Assembly (NCBI GenBank): GCA_030248065.1
Contig: JASAMV010004796.1
Coordinates: forward strand, 115,559 to 179,558
Direction of reading: 5' to 3'
Length of the DNA: 64,000 nucleotides
Source: Rhynchonema sp. JSB1_4
Lineage: Eukaryota > Nematoda > Chromadorea > Monhysterida > Xyalidae
The notes beneath the pieces were generated by a model, which saw only the letters and a list, made by a program, of their open reading frames with translations, did not search any database and had not been told where the DNA came from. The translations under genes were made by a program, and so were the position numbers. Below, piece by piece: positions 1-15,500 of this stretch (its first letter is position 1; each line of letters begins with the position of its first letter).

Positions 1-597
1 GTTGGGTTGGAAATTTTTTTTGGAATATGGGACAGTTGAATTATATGTAGGTGGCGTGAAACATCAGTTGTTGGCTGGTGTTCGCTCGCATGTCACGTGA
101 CTGCTGTCTGTTTGCTCGTTGTTGTTTGATCCTTGCAGCCATTCTTTGGCACTTTTTGCCATTATGTATCGCTAATAGTAATGTGTATTGTTTAGCAACA
201 ATCTTCTGGCACCAGATTTTGCTCTACAGCCGCAAACAAACTCTTGTAGGCGCGTTTCTGTATTGAGCAGTTAGTTGTCCACTATCTGTTCTCTACACAA
301 CACAATGTTTGGCAGCGTTTGTTAGCGGCCGAGACCAGGCATCATAAACCTAGATTTAGGAATTAGATTTTTAATTGGTTGCTTTGTGACGTTTCATGGC
401 TGATGCCATGTCATGGCATCCGTACATTTTCACACGAGAAGAATAAACTGAAGAATTTTGAGCCGCTGGTTGTGTCATCGTCCGCAGACACAGATACCGA
501 ACAGCTGAGCCACACAAGAGCGTGCCAAACTAGTCAAATCGAACCACTCGACTCGGATACCAGCAAAATGTACGCTGATCTCACACCACTGTATTAC
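1..597. other. EPG5 upstream flank or intron, unresolved
   Basis: This stretch precedes the first EPG5 exon I can align. An open frame from 379 to the TTTTGCAG at about 593 is rich in Ser, Thr and Asp and could be a poorly conserved EPG5 exon, but it joins the next conserved exon only in a different frame, so a splice would be needed. The N-terminal third of EPG5 (about 700-800 residues in vertebrates) is not recognised here and probably lies to the left of the window. Bases 1-30 (GTTGGGTTGG followed by a T run) resemble the end of a hAT-type element but are truncated by the window edge. Confidence 0.3.
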
Positions 598-3500
598 ATT
601 TTGCAGACACAGCGTTCGCTATACATCGGATGTGTGGCAGCACGTGTGTGAATGCGCGCCATCGCATGTCAGGAACGAACTGCAGGCCGAATACGACAGA
701 CTGTTGCTGTTCGCCGTGCATTGTGTGATCACGTCGCAAGAGTTGGTGTTGATCATGTGTTTCGGCGCTCTTTGTTGTGACCGGGATGCGACTGGGGGTG
801 GTTAAAGGGCTCGGGACATAACCGAAGGAAGGGTAGCAGGACATATTGTTACACACCGTTGGAAAGCATTCCGACAGCCTATGTCACGCACAAATTTTAA
901 GCCCCTTGGAGATTCGCTATCTCTTGGTAGAGCGACTTTTCGTTCCAGAAAAAAGTGAATTTTTGCACAAATTGGAACGACCGGTGCAGAAACCCCAAAT
1001 GAGTAGAAGGTCAAGTAACACATAAATAGGATTACAACAGCTTCTGAATAGCTTACCATAACAACTTCAGTCGCTCAAAGCATTGCTTCACACGGTGAGA
1101 GTGCGAAACGTTCCAAAAATCGGCCTTATTTTTCGAGAACACAAGTTTGTCCCTAAATTTTGAGGCCACGCTTAGCGCTGCGGAAATAAGAATGCAATGG
1201 GGAAATAGAGCATCGTCGAAAGTACCAGAAAATAAGGTTTTTAAATTTTTTAACGCATGGCTGGCTCCGTGACAGGCCAAAAAATCCACTAAATTGCCGC
1301 TAAATTAGGTGGTTACATTCATCGCCAGATTTGGGACACGTAAAGACCACAGGTTGTATCGGATTCGAAACAAAAAAATGAGAGAAACGTCTGCTTTAAC
1401 AACCTATCAAGGTCCAAAGACCCCAAGATCTACAGATCTCTCGGGGCAGCCATACTAATCTGAATATGATATTTAGCTATAAATGCTTATTGTTAACAGC
1501 TATTGTAAATGTGACAGCACCAAACAATGTATCTCGGGAGTAGCTTTCGAATGATATATAACAAGCCCCACTAAATTCTTACGCTTAAGGGCAGAGGTTA
1601 AAAAATTGCATTTTTGACGATTCTGGAATGAACCGTCACGTCACCGTGTGCGATTTCGGAATTTTGACTGTTTCTTGTCCATAGCAAGAGATAGTATGGG
1701 CATGTTATATATCGTTCGATAGCTACGTTGAAGCTACATCGTTTGATGCTATCAAATGTGCAGTAATCTTTAACAGTAACGACTTATAGCCAAATATCTT
1801 ATTCAGGCTAGCAGGGTTGGGCAAAAAAAAAAGGTTTTTGAAAAATTTTTTTTTAAAAAAAAATTTTTTTTTAAAATTTTCGGGGGAACAAAATGTTCTA
1901 AAACGTCCAAAAATGGCCTTTTTGGGGGTTATTTTTTGTCATTTTTTTCTCAAGGGTCGAAAAATTTTCTTCACAAAATCACCTTTGGAGCATGTATTTG
2001 GTACCTAAGATACCCCAAATGATGTTATTATACCTTCCCGTAATACATGGGACACAGTATGCATGTGCCTACATGGTACTTCGATGTCATACCCCATCAG
2101 GTCGGTCATATACGACTGATTCAGCTACCCGACAAGTATTTCTGCAGCTTATATTCTCAATTCTGTGTGGTTTATGAGTGAATCTTGCTTATTCGGCCGC
2201 AAACTGTTGTGTCCGATACCACAGAGCAGCAATCAGCGGTCCATATCAAGCACAGACTGTTGGATCGCACCGAAATGACGTAAACACCCTTGATAAGTGA
2301 TGCAAACCAAGTCACAAAAGTGACTTGCCAATTAAAGTTGCATTTTTTCGCGATTTTGCGCGTTTTTCAGGCAAATTTGGTAAAATTTCCCCGAATCTCA
2401 GACTTTTTAAAAAAAAATTTTAAAAAAAAAAATTTTTTTTTTAAAAAAAAACTTGTTTAAAAAAAAATTTTTTTTCCAACCCTGCAGGCTAGCATGGCTG
2501 CAGCAGCCGGACCATGGTGTTTGAACTGTTGAATCTCGTCTAGATTGTTGGACTGTGCGTTTATCTGATGTTCTCGTTTCCAATGCAATGCAATACGTGG
2601 CTTATTTACATCACATTTCCGTCAATGAATGCAACTATGTAGTTTAGTGACAATTTTTAGGTCTTTTTCGGCCTGTCACGCCGCTATCTAAGTGTTTTCA
2701 AATTTAAAAACCTTATTTTCTGGTACTTTCGAAAATGCTCTATTTTTCTGTTGTATTTTCATTTCTGCAACACAAAGCGCGGCCTCAAAATTTAGAGACA
2801 AACTTGTGTTTTCGAAAAATGTGGCCGATTTTTGGAACGTTTCGCACCCTCACCGAGTGAAGCAATGCTTTGAGCGACTGAAGTTCTCATGATAAGTTAT
2901 CCAGAAGCCGTTGTAATCCTATGCACGTGTTACTTGACTTTCAACTCATTTGGGATTTCTGCACCGATCGTTTCACTCACTTTTTTCTGGAACGAAAAGT
3001 CGTTCCACCAAGAGATAGCGAATCTCTAAGGAGCTTAACATTTGTGCGTGACATATGCTGTCACAGTGCTTTCCAACGATGTATAACACTGCGCTCTGCT
3101 GCCCTTCCTTCGGTTGTGTCCCGAGCCCTTTAACGGCAGTGTCGAAGAATATTCACAATTGCTGCACAATAAGAATTTGACTATAAAGAGGGCACGGTGT
3201 ACTTTCCACAAAGTAGCGGGATTTTATCAAGTTTCTATCGTTTCAGACTTGGAATCTGGCAATTTCTGGTCGATCTGCCGTGTGCACATGCATCCAAAGC
3301 GTGCAGGGATCGTATCTTGGTGCTGCTTCGTTCACCCAATGTGTTTCGATTCGGTGTGCTCTGCACCATGCCTGTGCACGAATTGAGGCAGTACCTCACT
3401 GGTTGGTTATGCTGATATTTTATTGTCGGTTTGATAATTTTGCTGTTGTGGCGTCAGAACAGAGATTGATTGGTGTGAATTCATCAGAGCTGATAGCTCG

Positions 3501-6500
3501 GGCGTAAAACATCATCAGATGCAGATCATCTAACAAGCATTCGTGTGTTGCTTTAGTGGTTTCGAGTGTTTGGCCGTTTGATGGGCTCTTTATATCGTGT
3601 TCCGAGTTCCGACCATAGCACCATATAGGCTGTTTTATTCACTCTAGATCACGTGACATTGGCGCATCGACTCGACGAGATAGCGACCAACAACACGGAT
3701 GGAGTGTATCTGCTAACGGCCATCACCAACGTTGTTGTGCTGGGAGGGGATGTGCTGGCGGCTAGAGAGACACTGAGACAATTGTTCGAGGTTGGTGGGT
3801 GGCGTTGGTTGGAGATACGAAAAGAAGTGTTCGAAATTGTTACCAAAACACTTTCATTCTTCTTCACATTTTCTTCCATTTTTGTTGTTTATTTTACAGA
3901 TGAAATGGAGGTCGATCAAGACCCGGCGGTGACTAAAAGTCAATTTTTTTGAAAACTTCGTTTTATTTATCTGCACATTGCACCCAGATCTGTTTCGTGG
4001 CAAGCAGCAGTCGTGTGACGTATGCCAAAACGGGCAGCGAATGTGTGTCGGCGATGGTGCAACGATATCCGGATATGCTGGGGGATGTGATCAGACTGAT
4101 CGATAGGAATGTGGATCACATGAGTGATGTTCGTTGAGTTTTGGGATAATTGGCAAGATATTTGCAACGTAGGAGTTCAAAGGTAGCTACATAACTCGTT
4201 GATCAATTGTTAATCCATCTCTACTCATGACTTTCAAAAGCACGTGCAATGTTACATATTCATTTAAAATATGTTTCAGAGTGATAACACAATTTCGTTT
4301 TTGTTACACTTTGCGTTCTTCCTTCTTCAGTACATCACCAATCCGCTGTCCTTGTCATGTCTGGCTGTCTGTCAGCCGAGCACCGCCGATCTGCAATCAT
4401 TGGGCAAATGGCTGGTCAATCGATCACCAGCGCACGATTTGAACAAATTGGCCAGATCGATTCTGTCGTCGTTGAATTGGGGACCGACATCGGATAATCC
4501 CAATCAGATGTGGCTGAATGACGAATTACATTCGACCTGCGCTCAGGTGAGAACGGGAGCGTATTTTGTATTTTGGGCTCATACGGATTGATGTTGAGGG
4601 CACAAATCACAGACGCAAGGCGGCCCCAAACAAGCGTAAAACTGCGACATTGTGCTTGCAATTAGTGTACATATCTTTTGTTATGCCATTCGATTTGGGG
4701 GCTCGTTATTTTTTGTGCCAAATAACGAGCTGCAGATTATTGATCGAGTCAATTTCTCAGTAGTAGTCCCTGACGAAACCTCAATAAGAGTGGTTGTACG
4801 GCTTGTTGTGGCACTGATCTCACTGGCACAATGAATGACTGTCGTTCAGAACATTCCCAATAATGTGAAGTGGAATTGTGACGTTGTTTTACTCTGTTTT
4901 GATAGTCTCTAGTCTATGATGTCATCGTCATTGCCAAGGCACCACTGCGTGTCACGGCAAAAGCGACGTGATTGATAACAATCGATTATTGCAATCAAAC
5001 AAGCCCAGTTGCCACATTCAGACATAGTTTTTTCAAAATTCACTGGGTGCAACTTGCACCTGATATGTCAAATTTTAGGTGCAACTTGCACCTAGAATTT
5101 TGTTTTCTGAACAAAATGTGAAAATATCCAGGTGCAAGTTGCACCTAACCTCCAGTTTTTAGGTGCAATTCTGAAATTTTATGTGCAAATTGCACCTAAA
5201 AAGTGTCTATGCTATCAGATCATCGAGTCGTGCCACCGTCAGCATTGCGCCGAGCAGAACGGACTGTTGGCCGCCAGTGTGAAGAAAGCGTCGAAGTTGT
5301 TGTCGCGTATTCCCGACGTTGTTCAGCAGCTGGATGCGTTCTGTTGGGAAATGTTGCTCAAATTGAAATTGGATGTGAATGACTGTTGGTTTCTGGATGG
5401 GAGTTTCTCTGCTGCTCGGATGTGTAAATGTTTCGCGAAATGAATGAGTTGGTTTGTCGACTTCAGCGAGTGTTTCAACGTGACGATTCCGCAATTACCA
5501 CAACTTCGCAAAATTAGGTGAGAAGTTTCAGCGTCCGCGACTGCCACCGACCCACTGGCTGACGATACGACCGTCTATTACGTGCATCTAATGAAACATC
5601 ACCTGTCCGGATGTCATTCTCCACCAGAGCCAAGTGAAACATTACGATTGGTGACGGGACTGATTGATGCGGGTTGTTTTGCACCGGCCATCGTGGTCAT
5701 TGGCAAAATTGTCTGGCGAAACGCGGGCCACATTGACGGGTGGATGAAGGGAGATAAAAAGTGCGGACGATTGTTTTGCTAAATTCACGTCAAGTGCTTG
5801 CCCGAAATGAACACGAAATTGTTGTCAGATTTGTTTGCCTTTTTGGGGTCCTGATTATTTGTGGGCTGGCCCGAAACGAACAACTGTTTTGGAACGTTGT
5901 TTTGCTATCGATCTCTCATAAAACATCACTATACGTAAACTTGTTGCGTGTGCAGCTTTGTGGGTTGAAGTTCTTTCTTGGCTTGATAAATATAGAAACC
6001 AAATGGGTTCTTCTGTCTTGTGGTCTTGTGCTTACAAGTTACAGCGCCAGACGGGCGGTGGTGCACCAGGGCATCGTCCGCACAAATTCACCCGAAACAA
6101 TTCCATATCATATTCTGTCTCCTTCTCCTACAGTCTTGCACGAGCGATCGATCTTTGTGCGCACGCTGACCAATCAACGTTGAGCTCACTGACTGCCGGC
6201 TATCTCGCTGATTGGTCACAGCAGGACGATCGATACTTGATGATATTGCAGTCGGTGTTGGCGGTTGGTTCGGGGCTATGAAAGTGATTTGCATCTGTTA
6301 TGGACAGTTTGTGCACTTTAATGAACTGAGAACGTTTCGAAAACTTTATCACAAGTTTGGAACATGACTTCCGCTTGACATCTTCGTGAGCCATGGGGGT
6401 GATAGCAGTAAACAGAGGACAGGTTGAAACCTAAAGAAGTCAGGCGTACGGTTTTTCAGTTCATATGGGGTCATTCTTCGATATTTGAAAAACGTTATCA

Positions 6501-9500
6501 TTACGAATACCCGGATTTGACCCAAATAAAGGCAAACTACGCCAACACGAGCCCGATTTCGCAGCTGGCAGAATTGTGAAACATTCACACGTGGCTGCTG
6601 ATTTGGGAAATGTTACACGTTGAAGAATACAAAGTGGAGCATGATGATATTCTCTTTCTATTAGTTTTGAATACACACCATCTTCGAAATCGGGCTTGTG
6701 CTGGCGTCGTTTGCCTTTACCTTCGGTCGTTCGTCCATTACCGAATAAATGTTTCATCGAATGCGCGAATTCGTGCCGTGTTTTGCCATTCACTTCAATT
6801 TACAGCCCTTTTGATCTTGGATGGAAAGCCCAAAATTGTAAAAAATATACGGTCGAAACATTAAAAAACCAAAAAAATCTGTGTACACTTTTGTCTTTTT
6901 TTACAGATGCATCTTCGCGAGTGCGTGCACGGTCGGCAGATGGCTGGTCACTTTGATCAAGTCGTACGAGCGTGGACTACGCTGCTCTGCTCCGGTGTGC
7001 TGCCCATACAAAAGACATTTTTCGTCCGATTGTTTACTTTTTTGCTGTTAATGTTTATTTATTATTTTTGTCTTAGGTCGTCCAACCGACTGGAACAGCG
7101 ACAAGGCCACACTGCGTCTGCTGGATCGTCTGTGCCAGGGTGTGATACTGCACGCGCCCACTGCTGTCAGTGTTGTGCAACCCGTGATTGCCAATGCCTA
7201 TCAGGTTCGGACTGGTCCGGTGATGGTTTTTATTGCTAAATTGTCTGGATCGCTAAAAAGTAAAACCCATCATGCAAGTTGTGTCGCAATGGGCATGATA
7301 ACACTGACCATAATTCCAGAATCTGCTCGAAGCGTCGCGTCAAGCGGGTCGCGGTGTGCTGGGCTGGATAGCTGGCACCGAGCCAATATCACCGTCATTA
7401 ATTCGCAGCGAGTTGATGTCGCACGCACCGTGGTTCACGCTGGTCGCATTGGCTGTGGAGGAGATGCAATTTGATGAGTTGAATCGGAAGCTGGAACAGG
7501 TCATGCTCAAAAACCCCACCATGTCGTTGGAACATGCGTTGAAGGTCGGTGGTTGTTGACCAGTATGTTCTTATTGACTGAGCTTAAGAGTATCGTTGAG
7601 CGTGATCATAACACGAAACGGAAAGCACAACCAGACGGCGAAAATAGTCAGGACTCAGCCGCTTTCCATTCATATGTAAAATGTGAGGTTATTTTTCAAA
7701 GTTTGAATCGAAAGTTTTCTTTTTGTTACAGTAATTATACATTGTCGAGCCGGGTTCGTTTGATACGCTTTCTCTCATGAAATGGTCACCTTCCCAATCC
7801 TAAGCAAATGTTTCATTCATTGCTCAAAATTGTATCGTGCTTCGGTCTTACTGCAGTAATTTTTTAAACGCCAGAAGAAAATCTAAAATGGGCTTTATGT
7901 ATAATATGGTGGCTTGTTAATATGTAAATCGAGTTTATTTTTATGGGATATGACGTTTTCCTGGCCTTTCAACGTAGTAGCCTTCGACGAACTGATGTGC
8001 TTGGGAAACTCACTCGGGCCATTTTGTCGTGTAACATCAGCAGATTTGGACAAACTTTGACTGCGCACTGGGTCGGTTCAAGCGCTGTGATATGTGATAG
8101 CTCGCATGTGCTTGTGGTACATTCGCTTTGACTTTTGCACCGTAAGTCTGCGTGCAATAGCGGTTCGAAAAAAGGAAACAAACACATTAACTGATGTACA
8201 CAATCAGTGGTGTCGTTGGTAAATCAAAAAGTCAGGATACCGGATACCCAAAATCCAAAATTTTCGGATACCGGATACTCAAAATGAAAAATCTCGGATA
8301 CCAGGGGGTTGCTCCCTAAAATAAAAATCGCGGATACCCAGGGGGGTTGTTCAAAAAAGGTCAATTTTTAGAGGAAAATGGAGCGAAATCGGTGTTGAAA
8401 GCGCAAAAAATGGTCACTTTGAGCATTTTGGATGTAAAATTGGCAATTTTTACGGTTTTCGATAAAAAAATTTAGGGTAGGATACCCCTGGACAAAAAGT
8501 CAGGATAACGGATACCCCTGGGCATAGTAGTGGCTGGGGGGGTTGGGGGGGGTTACCCCCTCCCCTCTCAGTACTTACCTACCACAAAACCCGAGGGGGG
8601 GGTTGGGGGGGGGGGTTGAGTACTTACCTCTCACAACTCCAAATCATACCTCTCACAAGCAATTTTATACCTTTTTAAGGCAAAAATCGGTGTTTTTCGA
8701 CCTTATTTTCCCAAAAATCGCGCGCTCCGCGCGCAAACCCACCCATAATACCTATTTTTAGGCGATTTTCGGCGAAAATTTGGAAAAAGTACTATTTTTA
8801 CCTCATTTTTTGGCCAAAATTGTATCACAAAAACGGTGTTTTTTCGCGTTTTTGGGTGACCAAAATCATACCTCTCACGCTTCCGGTCCCAACCCCGCAT
8901 CATACTTACCTCCCACACATGGGCCTGCCACTACACTGCCCCTGGGTGAAAAAAATCAAGATACCTGATACCAGGGGGTAACCCACCTCCCCCCTCTCCA
9001 ACGACACCACTGAACACAATTCACATTCGCTCTTGAAAATTACACTTTTGTAATGGTGCGGGTGTCTGACACGTTGATGCATAAATAATTCATGGAATCG
9101 TAGTGCACATTCAGAATATTAGTACACTGCATATCAGCATACGCACAGTTAAGAATTTACAGAAAGCGGTCACCAAGCTGGCGATGTCGTTTGCGATCGA
9201 GCGTCTGCCGTATTATCGCTGGATGGACTTGATCACGTCACTTACACCCTCCCATCCCCTGTTGCCAATCGCTGCGCAGAAATTGTGTGCGCATTTGTTG
9301 AGACGCGTGCAGCAGCAGCAGCAGACTGACGAACCGAAATGTCTCGGACAAAGATTCATTCGATGCCGGGCCAGTGAGGCAAAGTTGCAGGTGACATTGC
9401 TGATTTGCCTTGCAAGATCAGGGCAAAATACTCAAAATTTACACTATTGTCTTGCTGCAGCACGTGAAATCCTGTTTGGACAAGGCCAAACAACAATGGG

Positions 9501-12500
9501 CCAGTCGTACTGACGAGGATGTGTTGAGATTGGCTGAGTTAGTGTTTGGATTTGGAATTTTTTTTGATTTAACAATTATGATCTTAGTGATTCGTATATT
9601 TAGATTCCATGGCGCCGTATTGACTTGGTTGTCGAATACGAGGCTATTTGAGCCGAAAGCTCGTTCCCACAGTGAAAGAGTGCCACTGGACTATCTGCTG
9701 GACTTGTTAATCAGTGGAGATTCGGTGAGTTAGCCTGAAAAATTCAGGCAAAAATGGAAGAATTCTATTTTTCCTTTAAATTTTCAGGAGCCCTGGCTGA
9801 ACTACGTGCATTTGGAGACGGTTCGAGAGCGCCACAACAAACTGATTCGTTCCTATCAGTCGCTCTGTCATCTGACTCCGCCCGCTCTCCAGTCAGCTTC
9901 AGCCAACCAGCACGCCGGCTCCCCGAGTCGTAGCCAATCAGTGCACGACCCCAACCTATCAACGTTGGCCAATTTGCGCGCGCGTTTGAATCTGTCCAAT
10001 CAGCACACGGCCAGTCGTACTCAAACATGTGTGTCCACATGGCAATGTCATTATCCAGTGCCCAGCATTGACATGCAACATTTGAGTGATGCTGACAAAT
10101 TGGTCGCTATTGTTGCTCCAAGGATTGACACGTTGATCAGTGTCGCCAAGTTAGTCAGTCATTGTTGTTTTCAGTTCTTTTTCTCAATTTTTGAATATTT
10201 CACGTCGCAATTTTCTATATCTGCATACATTTGAATTTTGCTTGGCAGCCGCCAGACTTTCGCGTGGCAGAGTAATAATAATGCTGACTGGTTGAATACC
10301 CGTGAATTTGGATGGTGTGCATAACAAATTTGAAGAAAGTTAAGACGGACAGGAATTTGAAACATTGCAGTCGTTACGTTTCTGTTCGCGATCACGTAAC
10401 TTTGCTGGACAGTCAGCTGATCGAGCTCGCTCCAACTTTATACCATAAAGTACCGATGCAGGTGAATTAAATTAACTTATTTTTCTTTTTTAGCGACAAG
10501 TTCGGTGCATTTCTGAACGTAAATTCGGTGACTAGAAATATTTTTAGGTCAATGTCACGATCAAATGTGGCTCCGGTCTGATTCGCGTCTGTCAGAACCC
10601 GACCATCGTCAAAGTTTCGGTGCGTTTTATTTTCCAGAAATTTTGAAGTTTGCTGAAAAGCTTTCGAATCAATTTTTAGCTAACGACACAATTCCAGGTG
10701 GAAGCGCATCAGTATTCATCGCATGGCGAAAATCAAGTTGGCGAAAATCGAAATAATCGCAGACAGGAATTGTTAAGTTTTGAAACAACGTTGCTGAAGG
10801 ACGCGCCCATGCAGATGGCATATCTGGAGGATTTGTGCAGGTTTGCCGTTTTCTTTTTCTCTTCGTATTTGTTATTGACCTCTGAGAAATCATATCCAAT
10901 AGCATATTGTTGGGCATTGCCTGAAACTTATGTACTAAAGTTGAAAACTTTCGGCCGGCCCAGGCATCGAACTTGGAATGAACTCGAATTCGTGATTACG
11001 TTGACTGTTTGATGTGGTTGAGTATTGCCACCCAAATTTCGTAAAACTGAATCCTTATGAGTAAAGTCACGTGACGAAAACATCACCGATCACCACGCTT
11101 GATGAATGAGCAACGATTTTTGACAGGGCGTTATGTGACCTTGAATATGATCGAGGTTTTTTTCTTCCAGACGTATGGTATGGATGCCCGACGTTGTCTC
11201 ACAGCAGCCGTGCACTGCTGAAGCTGGTAATCTTTTTCTCACATTTTTTATTGATTTTCTCGAGATTTGCCCTTAGTTTGCTAATTTCATTTGAGTTTCG
11301 CCTGACAAGACTTCAGGTATCTGTCGCAGGTATCTGTTCTTTTGTTCTAACCACAGGTATCACGCTGTTCTACCACTTGGTGTCGTGTATTAGTGACGTA
11401 TCACAAATGTTCCCGTTGACCAAGACGGTGTTCCGTGAGTTCATGGATTTGATCGGGCAGCGCTACTTGGTCAATGTGGCTGCGTGTCAACCGCAACTGC
11501 TGGGAATTATTGTCGAACGGTACGGATTACGGAATAAATTGAGCAGATTCTCTGTTTTGCATAACAATGAACCAAACCGTTCAAATTAGAATTGATTTTA
11601 GTTGAATTAGCTTGTTTGTTTTTTATTTTCGAGCCGCTCGACAGATCTATTCTGACTTGTGGTCGCAGGACAGTCTGGTGCACTGACGATATAATCTGTC
11701 AGTGAATGATAGCAACGCCAAGTCTGTGAAAAGAGAACAGGGCAAAGCTGAATGTCATGGGCGTGGATCCCATGAATTTTGACGAAATAAATGTGTTCAT
11801 TACAAATCGTGTTTATTCATGTATGTTCACCTGCCGTTCCAGTCCCGACATCTCGCCCCTGCTTCTGTCGAATTTCACGCCCAATTGTCTGCCGCCACCC
11901 ATATTCATCGATGTGTACTCGAAAATGTTGACCGCACTCAAATCGGAACAGATTGACGGCGCGATGGCGTTGGCTTTGTTCAGCAAGGTGATTGAACTGT
12001 TGTTGTTTTCTATGGTGTGGGCAAGACAGCTAGGTTTACTTCGTCACTATTGATTTGCTTTTTGGCAAACTTTTCCGACGTGTCATTGCAACTGTGTGTT
12101 TACATTGTTGTTTGAGAAATGTCGCCATTGAATTGAGGTGAAGTGTTTTTCCCTATTTCCCATCTCCAAACCACAAAACACTTGCGCTTGATGCACCTGT
12201 TCAATACCGATCTCCCATCCAGATCGACCTATCCACCGTGTTCGCATCGTTTCCCAACGAAGATGTCTTGGTGCTGTTGCCGATGACTCTGCGATTGTGC
12301 ACTGCCTGTCAGACGGATATGGTGCAGTTGCAACAGGTTTGCTTGTATTTTTAATACGGATTTTGGCCTTCTGTTGTTTTCAAAATTCGTTCGTAAACTG
12401 TGCTGTGTATTCGACTGACGATATTTTGTGCACTTGCACAAAGAGCAAAAACTCGTGGCCATCTGGTGCATTTGCACTGACGATGACCTGGTGCCCGTCT

Positions 12501-15500
12501 GGGAAACCAGGTGGAAGGGACGGCCAAATTAAGTGTTCACGTCCTTTTCAGCTGAGCGTTGAACAGTTTACGCACGGCGCACTGGCTCGATATCCGACAT
12601 TTCTTGTTGACAGCGTTCGACTGATGTTTGAAGGTCTGTATTTCATGGCCTTTTCGTTAATTTTTTGAAATTCTGAACATTGGACACCTGTTTTCTCAGT
12701 GTTCGCATCCGAGAAAAAAGTGTCGCCTGAATTATTGCGATCGTTGAACAAAAGTCTGTCGCAAACGTCAACGTCGACCAACCCCGTTCCGACCTATCTG
12801 GTCCATGCAGATCTGGTTGGTTTGAACCTTGAGCGTGTCAAACTTTGGTTATTCTCATGAGAGCGATCTTTCTCACGTGACTCGTAATTTTGGATACTTC
12901 GATATGCTTAACCATTGACTCACTTTTACGCTGGTCCAAACTGTGGTCATTAGTTATGATACAGAAATGTCCTCAGCTGAAAAATCACGTGACCAAGACA
13001 GGTCCTATCCAATCACCAAGTCTTGATGCGGCCCTGTTTATCGTCGCAGCTCTGCCAGAAATGTCTCGCACTGTGTTGAAATTTTGCAAAATTCGAACTT
13101 CGATCCTCCTGCTTCCAGTACTCTGGCAATTCAGTCCTGCGTAAAAAGACAAAACTCATGCAAATATCCTGCTTTTTCCGCACAGGCCAATCACCTGCTG
13201 GGTGCTGTTGCTCCGGTGTTCACTGGATCGCGTGCCAAACTCGGCAGCAAACTGCTGGTCCATTGGTGCCCATACGTGGAGGACATTTGTGCGTTCATTG
13301 TGAACTTGTACCAGATCTGTGTCAAGCAAGTCGACACGCAACAATCGGTGATGCACATGGAGACAGGTTAGCGTGGTTTTCTAGTTGTTTGCATAAAAAG
13401 ATGTGAACTGTGGTGACCCCACCTTCAGACGCGCAACGCTACTTCCACAACCTCGTCGCACTGTTCGGTCCATGGCTCGAACCCCCGGGCACTGTCACGC
13501 TACCGTGGACCCCAGATGACCTGAAAACCGCTGAGATTTTGGTCGACGCTTTCGTCAAATGTCTGCTCATGCTGCACAGAGCGTATGAAAAAGTGCTCTT
13601 GGCAGGTAATCATTCATTGGCGTCTACTTTATTTTTAATTATTTCAACATATTTTTTTGATGATGCGGACCGGCATTGAAGCTGGTGATCGCTGCTCTGC
13701 CTTGTTCATTTGACTTTTTGTGTTGTGGATGTGGTGAGATTTACTTACGCCACTAATTTGGACCCGCAGAACCGCCCTTTATTTGCGTCTGGGCGCAAGC
13801 TTCACGATGATCGAAATTGGTGCCTTCGGTAAGTCTCGAAATATCCCAAGTGAAAAGTTGGGTGACCAAAGCAACACCGGACCGATGGCCAAGTTAGATA
13901 TCGACGCAATAAAAACGACAATTCCAGGTGCTGAAAACACGTTGAGCCTTTTCTGGCGGTACTATTCGGAGCGTTACACACAATTGCGTCGCGCGGCCGT
14001 ACACGTGCACAAACTGTACAACGAACGTATGCTGCAACTGCCCTGGACACAATTCTGGCCAGATCTGCCAGCTATTGATTCGCTGAGAAAGGTTTTCAAT
14101 CATTTTTTTTGTTGTTTCTGGCGCGTCAGACTTTCAGGCGCGGGGCACACAGCTGGGCTTCAAGTTTTTATTATGAAGTATCGGTATCGGCGGTATCACA
14201 ATCGGAGATCGGTCCGGTTTGGGTCAGGGATCTGGTCTTGGTCACGTAGCTTTATTGTGTCACGAATGTGACGAGATTTACTGATTTACGCCAACATGTT
14301 AGCTGTTCCTCTGTAGCTAAGAAGAATGCTCAGGACGGTCGCATTTGGTGACAGGTGATGTCTGTAAATTTTCTGTTCTTGTTGAAAACATCCCGTCACC
14401 GAGTCAAGATCCAACCGTGTCGCGTCCGTGGTGGCGGATGACCGCATTTGACACACAATCATCATTATATTGTTGCCTTGCTGACACAGGCACTGAGCGA
14501 GGGCGCGAGTGATTGTCGTCCGTTGGTGTGCAACATTGTCGTGCGTGTCAATTGGTCGCAAGTGTGTCACATGGCCGGGGCACAACAGCCCAGGGAGGCG
14601 TTGAAGGCGTTCCACACCATCCTGTTGGAAATACTGGTGCGATGCGCCGCCGACCAGATGTATTATGTGGTGAGCTGAAATGTTGATGCACGCACTTGTG
14701 AAACGTCAGCTGTGCAGAATTTTGAACACCGTTGTGGGTGAAACGAACCGTTTGTTTTTCGTGCAACAATGTCAATAGCTCCAATCGCTGTGTCGAACTT
14801 TTTTTGATTTTTTAATGTCATTTGGTTCGATTATCACGCGACGGAACGTCCGACCGCACCAAACCAAGTGAAAATTCATCTTTGATTAGTCAACTTTGTG
14901 CAGCATTTTTCTTTCTGTGGCAATTCGTGGTTTTTGCGTGTTTTTGGAATGGGGTGATATTCAATATTTATGGCGAATCAATACAAATGGCTTCGCCTGT
15001 CATTTGGGTCGATATCAAAGTTCGTGATCAGATCTGATCGGCGGTGACTTGCCTCGAAAAAGCGTGATTCTTGCATTAAGGGCATCAAGAAATTTACCGT
15101 AGGCACTGATTTCGTCCAGCTTATTAGTTATTCATTTTTGATCGGTAAACATCTTTTACGCTGGTCGAAATTAGTGGTATCACTAAATTTCTTAGTATCC
15201 TTAATTCAAAAAATTCACTCAAATGAAATGTGACCCAATTCTGCACCCGCGCAGGATTGCAAAGCGTCGCTGCCACAATTGATCGACTCGATGCGATCAC
15301 GTGACTGGTTCGTACTGGATCTGGCCAGTTTGCAATCGATTGTGCAATTTGTCGGTGATTGCTACCCGGTAGAGGGCCTGGGCGCAACAAATGAGGACAA
15401 CAACGCCGTGCCCGCGCATACCGTGTTGAGGTGGGCATTTTTATGTCTTGTTGTACGCATTTGCAGCCTATCCTCTTTATAGTGACATGATTGGGATTGG

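Noticed and set aside
1817..2008. Lys/Phe-rich open frame
   Set aside because: It is produced by the A and T runs at the left end of the hAT element at 1812-2484.
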